A stretch of DNA of 64,000 nucleotides from Amblyornis subalaris (Eukaryota; Chordata; Aves; Passeriformes; Ptilonorhynchidae), in the NCBI GenBank assembly GCA_018881555.1, contig JACAXG010000165.1, forward strand, positions 182,479-246,478, read 5' to 3'. Numbering within the stretch: the first letter of the stretch is position 1; each line of letters begins with the position of its first letter. The notes under the pieces were generated by a model. That model saw only the letters and a program-made list of their open reading frames with translations. It had not been told where the DNA came from and did no database searches. The position numbers were made by a program, and so were the translations under genes. This document shows, in pieces, positions 42,301 through 54,036 of the stretch.

Positions 42301-43614
42301 CTTTTACACGCTCCAGTGGGCTAGGTGACCTCCATCTTCAGAGCCTGTGAACATGCTGTTCCTGTTAGTATTCTCAGAACTGCAATTCCCTTCTTTTTTT
42401 TCCTTATATAAAGGGAAATTAAGATTAGAGATCTAGACAGACCCACAGGCCCAAAAGAGATTGGTAGGGATAGAGAGGAATGTTCAAGTCTTTCCCTGGA
42501 CTACAACACAATTTTGCTGCAAGATCCTTTGAAGTTTAAGAATTCTAAGCTTAGAAAAAAAAAACCTGCTCCTGCTGTTTCCACATCACATGGATCCTGT
42601 GAAAGCCCTGTTACACACTTCCATTCCCATCCTATTCACACACCCCTCCAGCTTGTCTCGAGGGATATCATGCTTGACCTTCTCTTGCTACATGTGTATT
42701 CCCTAGACAGATGCTACGAGAAACAAGGTTCAGGTATTGTGCATAGCCTTGTGCTTTCAAAATAAATCCACATTTGCTACCATTAGGGCTCAATGCCACA
42801 ACTAAAAAGACACCAGATCATTTTGATGACGCAGGCTGTACTTATGCTAATCTATTTTGCCTCTGGAACAAGGCTGTCCCACAGAAGCATTAGTGGAAGT
42901 GTTGCTGCAGACGGGAGGCTTTGCTGTCAGAGTTGGTCCCTGCACTGACATGGGAGCACTGCACATTTCTCTGCACATCTCAGACCCCTACTCCAAGTGA
43001 CACAAGTCTGGAAGGCTGAACCTCCACTAGTTTTGTTCCACCAGTGTGATCACCCCTTTCCATGCACTAACAGACAAAGCAGTGACTGCACAATGCGTAT
43101 GTGATGTTCAGCTGGAGAGTCTGCTCTGGCCATCACAGACAGTGCATTTTTTATTTGCATCACATGCATGTCGATGGGGAAAAGTCATGCTTTCATACAA
43201 AGAAGTAAATTGTTTTTAGAAGCGTCAGTCACAAGATCCTGCCAGACAAAAGCTTTGCAATGCCATCTCTGGTTAGGAACATTCCTATTTGTTTTTTCTT
43301 TTCAATTAACAACGTGCATCCTGTGCAATGCACATCTCTTTCCCTCCCTCTCCCATTCCTGAGGTCAGTCTGCTCAAACAACTCCTCGGATGTTCAGGTT
43401 CTGCAAACTTTGGAAGTTTTAAAATTTGTCTTTTATTACACGTCAAGCTACTTGCAACAACAGATGACAAAACAAGTTTTAGATTAGAATTTAAGCGCAA
43501 CCATCAAGTCACTACCAGTGAGGATAAGCACCATGAGTACTAAAATAATAAGTACTTTCCTCTACTGTGTTCAACACTACCGGTAAAAGCCTTTTAAATC
43601 AGAGATTTCTAACC
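39376..43614. other. Gene-free intronic DNA
   Basis: AT-rich, with no repeat family and no frame above 83 codons. No splice-bounded candidate stood out. Confidence 0.55.
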
Positions 43615-43735
43615 AGGCACCCCACAGGTGCTTTCCAGTAGGTCAACCCTTAACGTGTGCTGCTGCATATTCCTTGCTAGGTGCAAGGCTCTACACTTAG
43701 CTTTGTTGAGCTTCATTATGTGATTTGAATCCCCT
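43615..43735 (-). mobile_element. Diverged CR1 internal remnant
   Basis: GGTGCAAGGCTCTACACTTA followed by GCTTTGTTGAGCTTCATTAT corresponds to the conserved CR1 stretch that normally reads as a 'first-pass' GTGCAGGACTTTGCACTTG and TTGTTGAACTTCATGAGG. Boundaries are uncertain because divergence is high. Confidence 0.6.
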
Positions 43736-46700
43736 TACCTCGTCTTCTTTGACAGATATTAGACCTTCATGCTTCAACAACCTCCAAGAAATTGCTTTCC
43801 TAGAACTGGCTGGCTCAAAACATGGGAAGTGCCATCTGATTCCCTTGTCCTATCATTAGTCTGCTGTAAGGCTGGTACAAAGAGTCAAACGGGAACAGTT
43901 CATTGTCTGGGGACAGGACTTAAGCAATACTAACAAAAGAGCTTAGGCAAGTGTAAATGAATCTCTTCTGATTTTAAAAATGTGTGTCTAACCAAGAGGT
44001 CCTTTTCAACACTGCTATACCTTGGCAGCGTGCTCTTCTGCAGGGACTGAAGTACTTTCTCACTTTGAGAGGAAAAAAGGAAACAACAGTTCCTTAAATC
44101 TGAGAATACCGTCACAGAGGTAAACACAGAAACTCAAAAAATGTCAAGTTACCTTAGTTCACTATGCAAAAAAGTGAAATGAAGAACAGATGAAGACACA
44201 AATATAATTGCATTTAAGGCAGCTAAACATACTTGGTCCACCAAGAAAAAACATCTTCTACTGGCCAACTGTTAGAAAGCAAATAGCAGTAGAGGCCACC
44301 ACTAAAGCAGGCTATCACATCCCACCTCAAAAATGTTTCCAAAAATGTTTGCCTGTGGCAAACCTCCTGAACAGACACCACCATGCCCCAAATTCACTGG
44401 GGGATAGGGAAGGAAACAATAATTATATCAGCATAAGCAACTCTGACTTTGATGCAAGAACCAAGATTGGTTTTCACCTGGGGCCACATTCAAACAAAAA
44501 CACAAAACAAGACATAAGCTAGGTAAACAGTTTGCTTGAATATGGGTGTACTAAATCACTTACCTACATTCCCATGCAGTCGGTAAAACACACAAGAGAG
44601 AATTGATCATTAGAACACCGCTGCTCTGCTTGGCTTAGGGAAAGAGCCTGTCTACAGGATTTATTACTGAACACTGCAGAGCCCAAAAGATCAGCTGCTC
44701 ATATGAATGGGAGTTGGTTCAGGAAGGACACTGAAAAGATACTAAGAAAAAGCAGTGTCAGACAAGCATGAGGCAAGACACTGTACCTTGTCCAAAGAGG
44801 AACAATTCATGTCTGATGGTACTGATGCTGAAAGAAACAGCAGCTCCGCAGAAAAGCTGTAACACAGACTATTCTGGAAGCATGCTTTGAGAAGCCTGTG
44901 GAGAAAGAGCTGAGGTAGGTTTGTGGTATCTCCTTCAGCACTGCACAGAGAATCTAAACAATGTGCCCTGGTAAGCAGATGGTGCTGGGTTACAGGAGTC
45001 ACTTGGTGACCAGTTATTTGATAGCCAACGACTTTGTTCTATGCAGTAGAACTTAGCAAGCTCAGAAAGAATTTAAATATGTTATAGCAATAGAACTTGT
45101 CCACAGCAGAGGCTGCATCTCCACTAGACAGCTTGCCAGTAGAGCTGGAATACCTTTTTAAGACAAAACTAATAGTACTCTCCCTTTTCCCTTCAGTACA
45201 GGAAATAAGGTCTTACCCTTCTTTAGAGAGCCAGTGCTCTTCCCAACAAAAGTAACTTGTGCTACCTTCAACTTTACTAAAAATAAGCTTAGTACACAAC
45301 TAAGATGACTCTGCAACTCACCTAGTAAAAGCAGTTGGGATGCAGCCAGTATACTCCGCATGTATTTAGGAGAGCATTTCTTCCTGAAGAAGTTTCCTGA
45401 AGTGATAAACCCTGCTATCCTGTGAATTGGTGATGGATGCGTCCAAAAGTTGAGCAAATTCACTAGCAAGTACTCTTCAAAATTAAGCAAATTTCCACCT
45501 ATGATTTCATTCACTCCAACTCAGAATCCTCAGAGACAAACCAATGAAGCAAATGCTTGCCTTCTATTGCATACTACAAAATGGACACCAATCCACTGCA
45601 CAAGATGACACCTTAAAATTCAAAGAATAATGTCAGAGAGACTACAAAGGCTTTGAGCTGAACTGATGAATTTACTAACTGCAAGTGGCTGCATCACTAT
45701 AATGTCAATTTTAAAGTGACATATACAGAATGACCTTGGAGGAACCTTATACTCAAAATGGCACAAGACTTCACTGAAGATCTATGGCATGTGCAAGTGT
45801 GAGGGGAAAGTGTAGACACATTTCTACAGACTGTCTGTGGAAAGTGACAAATAACTGATCTAAAAGCCAAAAGACATCTACTCCAGCAGAGGTCCTAAAA
45901 TGTCTAGAAAAAACCAGGCACACCATTGTCACTGACTGAAACCCCCGTCCCGCCATTAGCCAGTTCCACTCTCAATCCCCTACCCCACAGATCAAACTGG
46001 TGATGGGGGTCTCCTCCTCTTATCATTATGAAGTTCAGGCTTCAATTTCACCAAAGTAAGATGTACTTCCAGACAGGAAACAGCCCTCTTGGTAAGCTGA
46101 GGGCTTTCCTGGAATGAAGGCTTGCAGAACTGACAGCATGCCTTGTTCTCCTCTCTCACCCCGGAGTTTTTCTCATCTTGTGTCTTTACAGACCTGCCAC
46201 TACCTACTGGCAGAGAGAGGATATGGCTACATCAGCAGCAGCAATTGCTGTCTGAGTGGATATTAACATCAAGCTACAGATAACGAGCTCTTGGGAATTA
46301 TGGTAGAATCCCAAGAGGGGACAGTGCAGATTTAATTGTTCATAGAGTTCACTGTCCCCTTTTAAATACCTTTCTTCACTCGGGAAGAGATTTCCAAATA
46401 TGACTGACAGAACAACCATAGCCAGAGCTTGTACAAAGAAGTGGATAAGCAGCAGCAATGCTTTGGCAGAGACAATGCCAGCCAGAACATGCTCCCATGT
46501 CCTGAGAGGTCAACCTCTAGCTACAGCAGCTACATCCCTCACCACTGCCATTCAGGAGCCTGTGCGGGATCATTGCTGGAGTTTCAGCCTGGCCTGGGGT
46601 GGCAATAAAAATGTTCCTGTACCTCTGCACCACAGGCCTGATATGGGACAGGGAGGCGACAGGACAGAATCCCAATTAACTGAAGTATTCCAGGAGGCAA

Positions 46701-49700
46701 TCTTTAGGCTACTGCTATAGATGACACGACAGCACAGGAAAAAAAGCTGAATAACTAAAAGCAGCACTATCTGAAACAAGCCTATTTCAGAACCCATAGC
46801 ACTGCAGCATTACAAATCTCATGTACTGTAAGCATTTACAAAACATGTAGCTGTGCAACCCCTGGGCTAAATTACAATGAATATATATAAGGATGACATT
46901 TTCATTTTAGAAGCTTTTTCCTTCTAGAAAGATGAGGTTTTTGTGTACCTGCACTACAGACCTAATGTTATATCAACATACTATTTCTAAGCCCTACAGC
47001 TATAGCCTTTCTTTTTGCTTTAGTTACTTTTGGTTTTCTATTCTTAGGTTTTTTCTCATTTTAGGAATGCATCAGAAAAAACGAAGAGATCTTAGCATGC
47101 AGCACAACTTTCTTAAGATGAGATAGCCAGTATTTTGCAAAAATAAAGAATGCAGATTTTATAAGCATGCTGAGCACGCATACTGTCTGCTGACTAAAAT
47201 CACAGTTCATTTTTTTAAAAACTAAGTATCTGGTAGATAATCTAATTTTTTTTTTTGTTCTCTTCTAATGTTGAAAAAAAAAAAAGCTGTATGGAAATGC
47301 ATCTTCTGTACCTTCAAAGTTTCTGAAAATTTTACACCTTCAGGACTGGTGCAGATTTGGCATCTCAGCTAACAAGCCAGCAGTATCACTGTAGGATTTG
47401 GCTGAACAAAATTCTTAGTTTGGCTGTCATCATCATAACTACACTACCAGCCTGAGATCCCTGCTGGCAAGGAACCAGGCCAGGCACAATGCTTCAGATT
47501 GAGATATAGGAACCACCCTAGCCCAATTTCTCTGGAAAGAGCTCCCGTTTTTCATGTGGGCTGAAAACCGGGAAACTGAAATACTGCGTTCCTGCTGTTT
47601 TCAGAAAGTAAGCCAAAGTCTCAGAGGTTTGTGTCAAAGCTCCACGGAAGCTGTTGCACTTCGACAGATGCATTTTCTTAGGAAAAGTTGTACTGGTGCC
47701 ATGTAAGCACAAGCACTTTTACTCTACTTTCATGTTTGTGCTAAGAACAGAAACTGCGTCGGTCTACGGGAGCAATGTGTGATCTGACACTGTCACCCAT
47801 CAGTTTGCCATCACATGCCAGCCAGGGCTTGTGTATGCTAGAGACACAGGCTCGGGAGGGTTCCATGTGCCAGCAGATTCAAGATACAACCGTACTGCCT
47901 TGTACGCAGCACATTTTAAGAAAAATACTAAGGATTTGGCAAGAGTTTAGCTAATAATCCAAAACACAGATTTAAAAATCACAGGGAAAGTATGTGGCAA
48001 AGCTCCAGTGCTGAAGAAAAGATGGGTCTACATACAACTACAGGGTCAGCACTTCTTATTTCAAAGGGAATTTTACTCCTTTTTCCTCTGCAACATCCTC
48101 ACTGTGCAAGTATCCCTTCATCTCTCTCTCCCTTTAATATCTATCACTGTAATGAGAATTTTCTGTTAGGAAACCTTCCTAACAAAAAACTTGGGAGAAA
48201 ACAAATCATCACAACAAATGCATCACCACCAACAGACTGGGAAAAATTGTCTAGTTGGAAGTTAAGACATCAAATACCAACTCCATCACCCAAGATAGCT
48301 ATCTACCAAGTAAAAGGGTCCCAGAAATAATGAATTTCAGGCCTCATCACAGCATGCATCCCTGCAATCCCTGAATTGACCTTATCTGAAAATAATCTGC
48401 TACCCAGCAGCTAAGGAAGAGAGCCCTTTCTGTGAGTGCAGAAGGATAATGACAAGTTGAGCTGGAGATAAACAGAATCTAAGCAGAACAGAATTTCTGC
48501 AATAGCTTGCATGATGTTCATAAGGATGACATGATACCAAGCATTAGGAGTAAACAAAACAGCCTGTAAATTAGTTTCTATTAATTTGAAGAGGCAGACG
48601 TTTTTAGGATAGATGCCAAATGTCACCAACACATAAAGACAGAAATGTGGACCAGAACAAATCATCCCAATTTCATGGAGAGGCACCACATGAATATGAC
48701 CAAGTGCCTGTGTTCTCTTCCACAATGAACACGCACAGAATTGCACCACAATATCAAAACAACCAGAGTAACGTGTCTCTCAAAGATGTGGAACACTGGG
48801 CTTCATCCCAGCCTACAGCTGGATGACGTTTAACCAGGTGCCATACGCCATCCTGTCCATAGCAACTCAGTCTCATTAAGTCTTGTGCTGAACCTTTCCC
48901 AGCATTTCCCTGCATTAGTTACACAGCAGTTCTCACAACACATTTGTAGAGGTCACAGAGAGTCAAGCCAGCTTGCCTGACTTCACAATGTCCAAACAGG
49001 CTGGAGAGAGGAGGAAGTGATTGCCCACTTTCTTAATTTCACATCACTGCGTCCGATGTGAAGCATAGGAGGGCACGTATGACAGAGCTGGCCAACAGGC
49101 AGCCTGCAGACCAAATGCTTCTCTACTCTGCAACACAATCCCTACCTGACTTGTTATCAGCAAAGAGAAACCTGCAGCAACCAAAGATCCTGGTACGCTT
49201 TGTCCAGCCTTTCCTAATTAGGTGCTGCCCTTAGCCTTGCAGTGGGAAGCCAGTGCAGATCTTGGTAGGACAAGGCTATCAAAGAGGCAATGTTCCACAA
49301 CCAGACACATTTGAGCTTTTAAGAACTTAGTTTTGCAAAAAGCCATGTCAGGTTCTCTATCCCTGCTCTGTAAATAAAACACTGGTTACTGTCAGGATGT
49401 ACAGTCAGTGGACACCAGACATTAATGCACGATCACCCCTGACAGACAGCTGATCAATAAATAGTGCAAGTATCAGTGGCACGTTTGGAGGCGGATGGAT
49501 TCAGGAAAGCTTCAGACTGCTTTCCAAGAATGGCTTCTCTTCAGCATGTAGCAGCCACACCTATCTCTTAATTTTGAAAGTGGGCAGGCCAGCAGGCCTG
49601 TCAGGTGATTTCTACGCAGAAAAGAAGTGGTTGTCCTGGAGTTCAGCATAAAGACACTAAAAGCTAAGATGACACTTTATCTGTGCAGATGAACAGACAT

Positions 49701-50134
49701 TTAAAAGCAGGCATGCTGATCAACAGAACAAAGTTAGGGACTTTGAGCAAAGCCTAGCTTCACAAACCTCATTTCGGGACATGTCACATATTGGTCAGCA
49801 CTCAGAGGGAACAGTGCTTTCCTAGGACACCCTGTTCCGGTCTGAACAGGATGAAAAAATATTTCATCCAGTGTATACTCTATAAATCAGGCAAGGGACC
49901 TCCTGTGTTTGCTTTTGGCAGGCAATTGTGTTTAGAAACCTTTTTTAATATAGCCTTCCGTGGCAGGTCACAATGACTCTTAGGTCCCACCCGAAAAACA
50001 AACTTTTACTTCAGCTTTTTGGATGTGGAAGAGACTGACAGATATATCTTTCCCTGAGACCATGTGAAACCAAAAGCTTTAAAGTGGGAAGAAGAGACAG
50101 TAAATCCTGAGAGGTTAAGGTTATTCCGTATTTT
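43736..50134. other. Gene-free intronic DNA
   Basis: Overlapping chance frames around 46200-46800 and 47990-48750 (106-118 codons at most) lack protein-family features. No mobile element was recognised up to the LTR at 50135. Confidence 0.55.
47246..47285. repeat. T-run and A-run facing each other
   Basis: Eleven Ts (47246-47256) and twelve As (47274-47285) are separated by 17 bases, so the RNA of either strand could fold as a simple A-U hairpin. Probably chance low-complexity sequence. Confidence 0.6.
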
Positions 50135-50723
50135 TGTGCTGGTTTTGACAGGGATAGAGTTAATTTTCTTCATAATAGCTACCAGGGGGCTGTGATTTGG
50201 ATTTGTGCTGAAAACAGTGTTGATAACACAGGGATGTTTTGGTTATTGCTAAGCAGGGCTTGCAGAGAGTCAAGCCCTTTACTGCTCCCCATCCCACCCC
50301 ATCAGTGAGGAGCCTGGGGGTGCACAAGAGGTTGGGAGGGGACACAGATGGGATAGCTGAACCCAGCCACATTCCATAACATATGGTGTCATGGTCAGCA
50401 TATAAAGCTGGGGGAAGAAGGACAGGAGGGGATGTTGGGAATGATGCCATTTATGTTCCCAAGTAACCATCAGGCGTGATGGAGCCTTTCCTGTTTGCCC
50501 GGGGATGGCTGAACACCTGCCTGCCCATGGGAAATGGTGGATGAATCCCTTGTTTTGCTTTGCTTGTGTGCATGGCTTTAGCTTTACTTAATAAGCTGTC
50601 TTTATCTCAACCCACAAGCTTTCTCACTTTTACTTGTCTGATTCTCTCCCCCATCCTGATGTGGGAGGGGAGTGAGTGAGTGGCTGTGAGTGATTTACTT
50701 GTTAACTGGGTTTAAACCACAAC
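50135..50723 (+). mobile_element. Solo LTR of an avian ERVL-type endogenous retrovirus
   Basis: It starts TGTGCTGGTTTTGACAGGG and ends near TTAAACCACAAC, about 590 bp. It has the recognisable blocks of a common neoavian ERVL LTR: GTTGATAACACAGGGATGTT, a TATAAA box at 50401-50406 in CATATAAAGCTGGGGG, AAGTAACCATCAGGCGTGAT, and CTGTCTTTATCTCAACCC. No internal retroviral sequence flanks it on either side, so it is a solo LTR left by recombination. I could not confirm a clean 5-bp target duplication. It inserted in the FAM219A first intron opposite to that gene's direction. Confidence 0.9.
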
Positions 50724-52699
50724 CTTTAAAGCACAAAATGGGTGGGAGAGTGACAGACAAATGGTAACTGTAATGGCACAAAGCAATAGCATTGACCAGG
50801 ACTGTCACCCAAGGAAATTAGTATGATAAATCCCAGACTTGCAGGGATTCTTGCAAGTATCCATTGCCTACTTGCAAAGTACAGACCAGGAGCTACAAAG
50901 CAGAGGAAAACACCAGAAGTGTAGTACCAGACTTGTTATATCCCACTTCTGAGACCGTTGCCAGCATTTCCATGCATGAGGAAAAAAATAGCAACAGCCC
51001 CTCACAAACACAAAGTTTCACTATGAGCTCCATTAGTTACAAAAGAACTGAAATCCTGAAGCATGTGTTCTGAGTATTCTTTTAATGCATGTGTTAAAGC
51101 CCGTTGTGAAAATTTTCTCATTCTTGGATGTTGAAGGAAACATGTTTCCAAGTTTACTATTGCTGCTGTACAATCCACCATCCTATCCCGAGACAACAGA
51201 GTTGGACCAGACAACCTCTTTGGATTCTGCTTGGTTCATGTCCATGCAAACATGCATGTATCTGCAAATTCCATTCTTCCACTATTATTATGGAGTTTCT
51301 AGAAAACACTTAGGAGTATCTTTTTGTTTGGCAACAGATTTTTCAAACTTGCTACTTTCACTACTATGCCTCCAGTAACATGAATAAAGGAGGCCATTCT
51401 TGTCACATATGTTGCCTCTGCTTGATAAAAACACAAACAATAAGTAGGGCACGCAACAAGCCCACATCAGCTCATATGGACAGCTTTCTGCCCCACACAA
51501 AGGCTAGAAGCCAAAGAACCAAACAACCAAAAAAAAAAAAAAAAACAAACCCCAAAGCTCAAGCTAAGCACATTTTCATAATTTGTCAACACGCCCACAA
51601 TAAGAGAAATGTTTTTCTTGTCACTGATGGATAACTTGAATTTGTAGACCTTGTAGAGCTTTTCTGTTCAGAAGACAACTATTGTGTCCTCAACTTCTTG
51701 CAAACACTAGCTGCAAAAAGGAACCGAGGATTTGTTCAAATCAACTCTAAATAACGTATGATTTGATATATATGAGAAATCTCAGAAATCTCAGTAGCAC
51801 TTCAGTGCTAACATAAACCTGTCAATAATCTATCCTCACCTGCTGCCAAAAGGAACTCTGCAAGTATTTCATTAAAGTTCTTTCCACCTTCCCAAACATT
51901 TCATATGCCTGTCTCACACAATCAGATGATGAAATGGGAATTGCTTACTCCAGGTGCCAAATGGAATCAACATCTTGAGCCAGTGAGCCCGTTATCCATC
52001 TTTCACTTTAATGCCAAGATGAACTGTATTTCAACAGGTCCCAGGTTACAAATAACACACTTTCAGGCAGAGACTGAGGAAGACAGGAGTAAGGGGAGGG
52101 AAACACACAAAAGAACGTCTTCCAGAGAGAAAACATAAATGGGCAAACACATTCAAGAGTGGTGTGGCAGGCAGATGGGGCACAACATATACACAAACAA
52201 GCCTGTGGCACTGAAGCAGTGCACCTACACGTTCGTAAGAAGTCTTGCACTACTTGATGATGGTCTAGCATCTCCCATGGCTGCCAGCCAGCTGGCCTTC
52301 CTTCGTAACCCATTTCAGAAGCTATCAAAAGCCCAAGACCACTCTACCTGCTCACTTACACATCTGCAAAGTCTTGTGAGCGTGCAGACTTCCTTCTCTG
52401 CAAAGATTCCCTAGGGTCCTATGTAGTAGTGTAACCATTATGTCAGGCTTTTCAGAGCTCATTAATTGAGTATAATTGTGTCTACGAAGTGAAACAACAT
52501 CCTGGTATGAAAAACACATGCCGTGGCACGGGGAAGCAGCAGACATCAAACCCTCCCAGATTGCTCTCCTCGCGCAAAGAATTTTACGTGAGCAAAGCTA
52601 ATATGACAGAGATGTTTCTTTGCAAAACATCTGGACTTTACACAAGATGAGCACCTCCTTGCTGCAGCTTCGTGTCGAGAGCCGTGGCTACAAAGCCAT
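50724..52699. other. Gene-free DNA between the LTR and the CpG island
   Basis: AT-rich to about 52540, then a rapid rise in CpG content. The A17 run is at 51529. No coding signal. Confidence 0.6.
51529..51545 (+). repeat. A17 homopolymer
   Basis: Seventeen consecutive As in an A/C-rich context (AACAACC before, CAAACCCC after). No retroposed sequence was recognised upstream of it. Confidence 0.8.
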
Positions 52700-53080
52700 C
52701 CTCGGAGAAGGTCCGGCGGCTCCACACCCCGTGTTAACTTCACACCCACCCCGTGCAGCTCTGCCGTCCCCGGGGAGCATCGCTCCCCGCAGCTCCCAGC
52801 CCGGGCTGGGCACAAACACCGCCCGATTCCTTCCCTAGAACCTCATGCATCTTGTAGAAGTCAATTAAAAGCCCACCCATCCTCAGCGCTTCCAGTTGCT
52901 CCGACCGGGCTCCGCGGTCCCCCCGCCGCCTCCCACCCCTCCCTGGGCCATTCCCGTGCCCGGCGGCGAGAGAACACCCCGGGATGCTCCGGGAGGAGCG
53001 ACGTTTCCACCGCGTCAGGAGCGGAGCCGCCCGTCCGCCCCCGCCCGCTTCTGCTACCGACAGCGCTCGGGGACACACCG

Positions 53081-53135
53081 GGGGAGGAGGAGGAGGACGA
53101 GAAGAAGAGGACGGGGGGGGGGCAGGATAAGAGGA
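53081..53135 (+). repeat. Homopurine tract with ten-G run
   Basis: A near-pure purine run of GGA units is followed by GAAGAAG and ten consecutive Gs (53113-53122). It lies inside the CpG island in the first intron of FAM219A, on its non-template side. Such tracts can adopt triplex or G-rich structures and are often mis-sequenced. Confidence 0.75.
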
Positions 53136-53198
53136 TGGCCCGGGATGACACAGCAGCGGCCCGCCGGGGATGGCGGCGGCGGCAGCGCCCAGGACACC

Positions 53199-53212
53199 CC
53201 GTTATATAACGG
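53199..53212. other. 14-bp perfect palindrome CCGTTATATAACGG
   Basis: It is the only AT-rich word in some 400 bp of GC-rich island and is perfectly self-complementary. It contains TATATAA on either strand. It could be a TATA-like element for an intragenic start or a factor site, or coincidence. Confidence 0.5.
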
Positions 53213-53322
53213 CGACGCCGCCGCGCCCGCAGCGCCGACACCCAGGGGCGTGTGCGCGACCCCCTCGGCACCGGGGCCATTTCAACCCGGGCACAGCGCG
53301 GCCCCGCCCGCCCGCCCCTCAC

Positions 53323-53382
53323 CAGCGGCTGCATCTCGGCGCGCACGGCGGGCACCTGGAACCGGTCTATCTCCTCCATCAT
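53323..53382 (-). CDS. FAM219A: FAM219A first coding exon (20 codons), partial gene
   Basis: On the minus strand the exon reads MMEEIDRFQVP...EMQPL. It starts with two consecutive ATG codons after a GCC-rich leader ending CCACC, a strong Kozak context, and ends at a GTGAGG splice donor (53322 downwards) after codon 20. From memory, human FAM219A begins with nearly the same 20 residues and has its first coding junction at the same place. The middle (residues 12-15, AVRA here) is the only variable part. FAM219A is a small, mostly disordered, conserved vertebrate protein with no established biochemical function. The exon lies in a CpG island 770 bp from the start codon of a divergent plus-strand gene, matching the human FAM219A-DNAI1 arrangement. 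The much longer minus-strand open frame through this exon (53613 to 52861) is a CpG-island artefact running over 5' leader and intron. Later FAM219A exons were not found to the left. Confidence 0.9.
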
Positions 53383-53535
53383 GGTGGCGGCGGCGCCGGG
53401 CGCGGCGGGCGGAGCGCAGGGAGGAGGGCGGGCGGGCGGGCGCGGGCGGCTGCTCAGGGGCCGAGAGGGGACAGCGACAGCGACAATGACAACGACACCG
53501 CCCGCGGCTGCGGCTGCCTCATCGCCGCCGCCGCC

Positions 53536-53559
53536 GTGACTCAGCCGCGCCGCTTCCGG
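53536..53559. promoter_or_regulatory. Antioxidant-response/AP-1-like site plus ETS site, FAM219A side
   Basis: GTGACTCAGC (53536-53545) fits the ARE consensus RTGACnnnGC and contains an AP-1 TGACTCA. CTTCCGG (53553-53559) follows 7 bp later. Both lie 150-180 bp upstream of the FAM219A ATG, the likely core promoter of that gene. Motif match only. Confidence 0.45.
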
Positions 53560-53573
53560 GTCCGGCCGCCGCC

Positions 53574-53919
53574 CCGCCCCTTCCTGAATATTCATGAGCA
53601 GGGCGGGGGGCATTGTCGCTAGCTCGGGGCCCGGATGCTGGGCCCCTGTGTCCCGCCCTTTTTAATATTCATGACATGGGTGTGCTGTGTAATAGGTCGA
53701 TGTCTGAGAGGTGCTTTCCCCCCGGCCCCGCCTCCTCATGAATGTTCTCGAGATGGGCGTGGCCGCCGCCACTAATTTGGTGCCCGGCAGCTCCGTTCCC
53801 GCGGTCCGCCCTTCATTGAATATTCATGAGGTGGGCGGGTCGTATAACGCCGGTTCGAGGCCCAGCTACTCCGTTCCCCCTGACCCCGCCACCTATTTGA
53901 ATATTCATTACGGGCGGGA
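53574..53919. repeat. Five-copy ~78-bp promoter array of GC-box-flanked TGAATATTCA palindromes
   Basis: Cores at 53585-53594 (TGAATATTCA), 53662-53671 (TTAATATTCA), 53739-53748 (TGAATGTTCT), 53817-53826 and 53898-53907 (both TGAATATTCA) are spaced 77, 77, 78 and 81 bp. Each core sits between a CCGCCC- or CCCCGCC-type box about 5 bp upstream and a GGGCGG-, GGGCGTG- or ATGGG-type box about 5 bp downstream, so each unit is itself an imperfect ~33-bp palindrome. Units 3 and 4 also share the linker words GGC(C)CAGCT and CTCCGTTCCC. The core plus 3' flank (GAA-nn-TTC-nn-GAG) resembles a heat-shock element, and also a POU-type ATGAATATTCAT palindrome. The array fills most of the gap between the two divergent first exons. 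Confidence 0.85.
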
Positions 53920-54036
53920 CCAGCTGTCACTCGTTCTGGGCCTCGGAGCTCGGTTTCCAGCAGCTGCTGGGACGTACCATTCCCTCTCTCGGGGGAAGGG
54001 CGGGGGCGTTGGGGGCATGGCCGGGTCCGCCCCTAG

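Larger units (their letters stand above)
1..53322 (-). other. FAM219A: FAM219A intron 1 (inferred; left end beyond the window)
   Basis: The FAM219A exon 1 donor is at 53322, and I recognised none of the conserved downstream coding (the Lys/Glu-rich middle or the acidic IPDDEDLDLIPP-type tail) on the minus strand to the left. The whole left part of the window is therefore best read as first intron, at least 53 kb long. Human FAM219A also has a long first intron, as far as I recall. The alternative is that the gene ends or is rearranged inside the window with its remaining exons missed by eye. A translated search with the full FAM219A protein would settle it. Confidence 0.6.

Noticed and set aside
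52834..52880. Minus-strand peptide MGGLLIDFYKMHEVLGK at the left edge of the CpG island
   Set aside because: Looks protein-like, but there is no splice donor at its end and no match to any protein I know. Treated as chance.
52861..53622. Long Ala/Arg/Pro-rich frames on both strands of the CpG island (up to 250 codons)
   Set aside because: GC-rich sequence has few stop codons. The only supported coding piece is the 60-nt FAM219A exon bounded by its ATG and GTGAGG donor.
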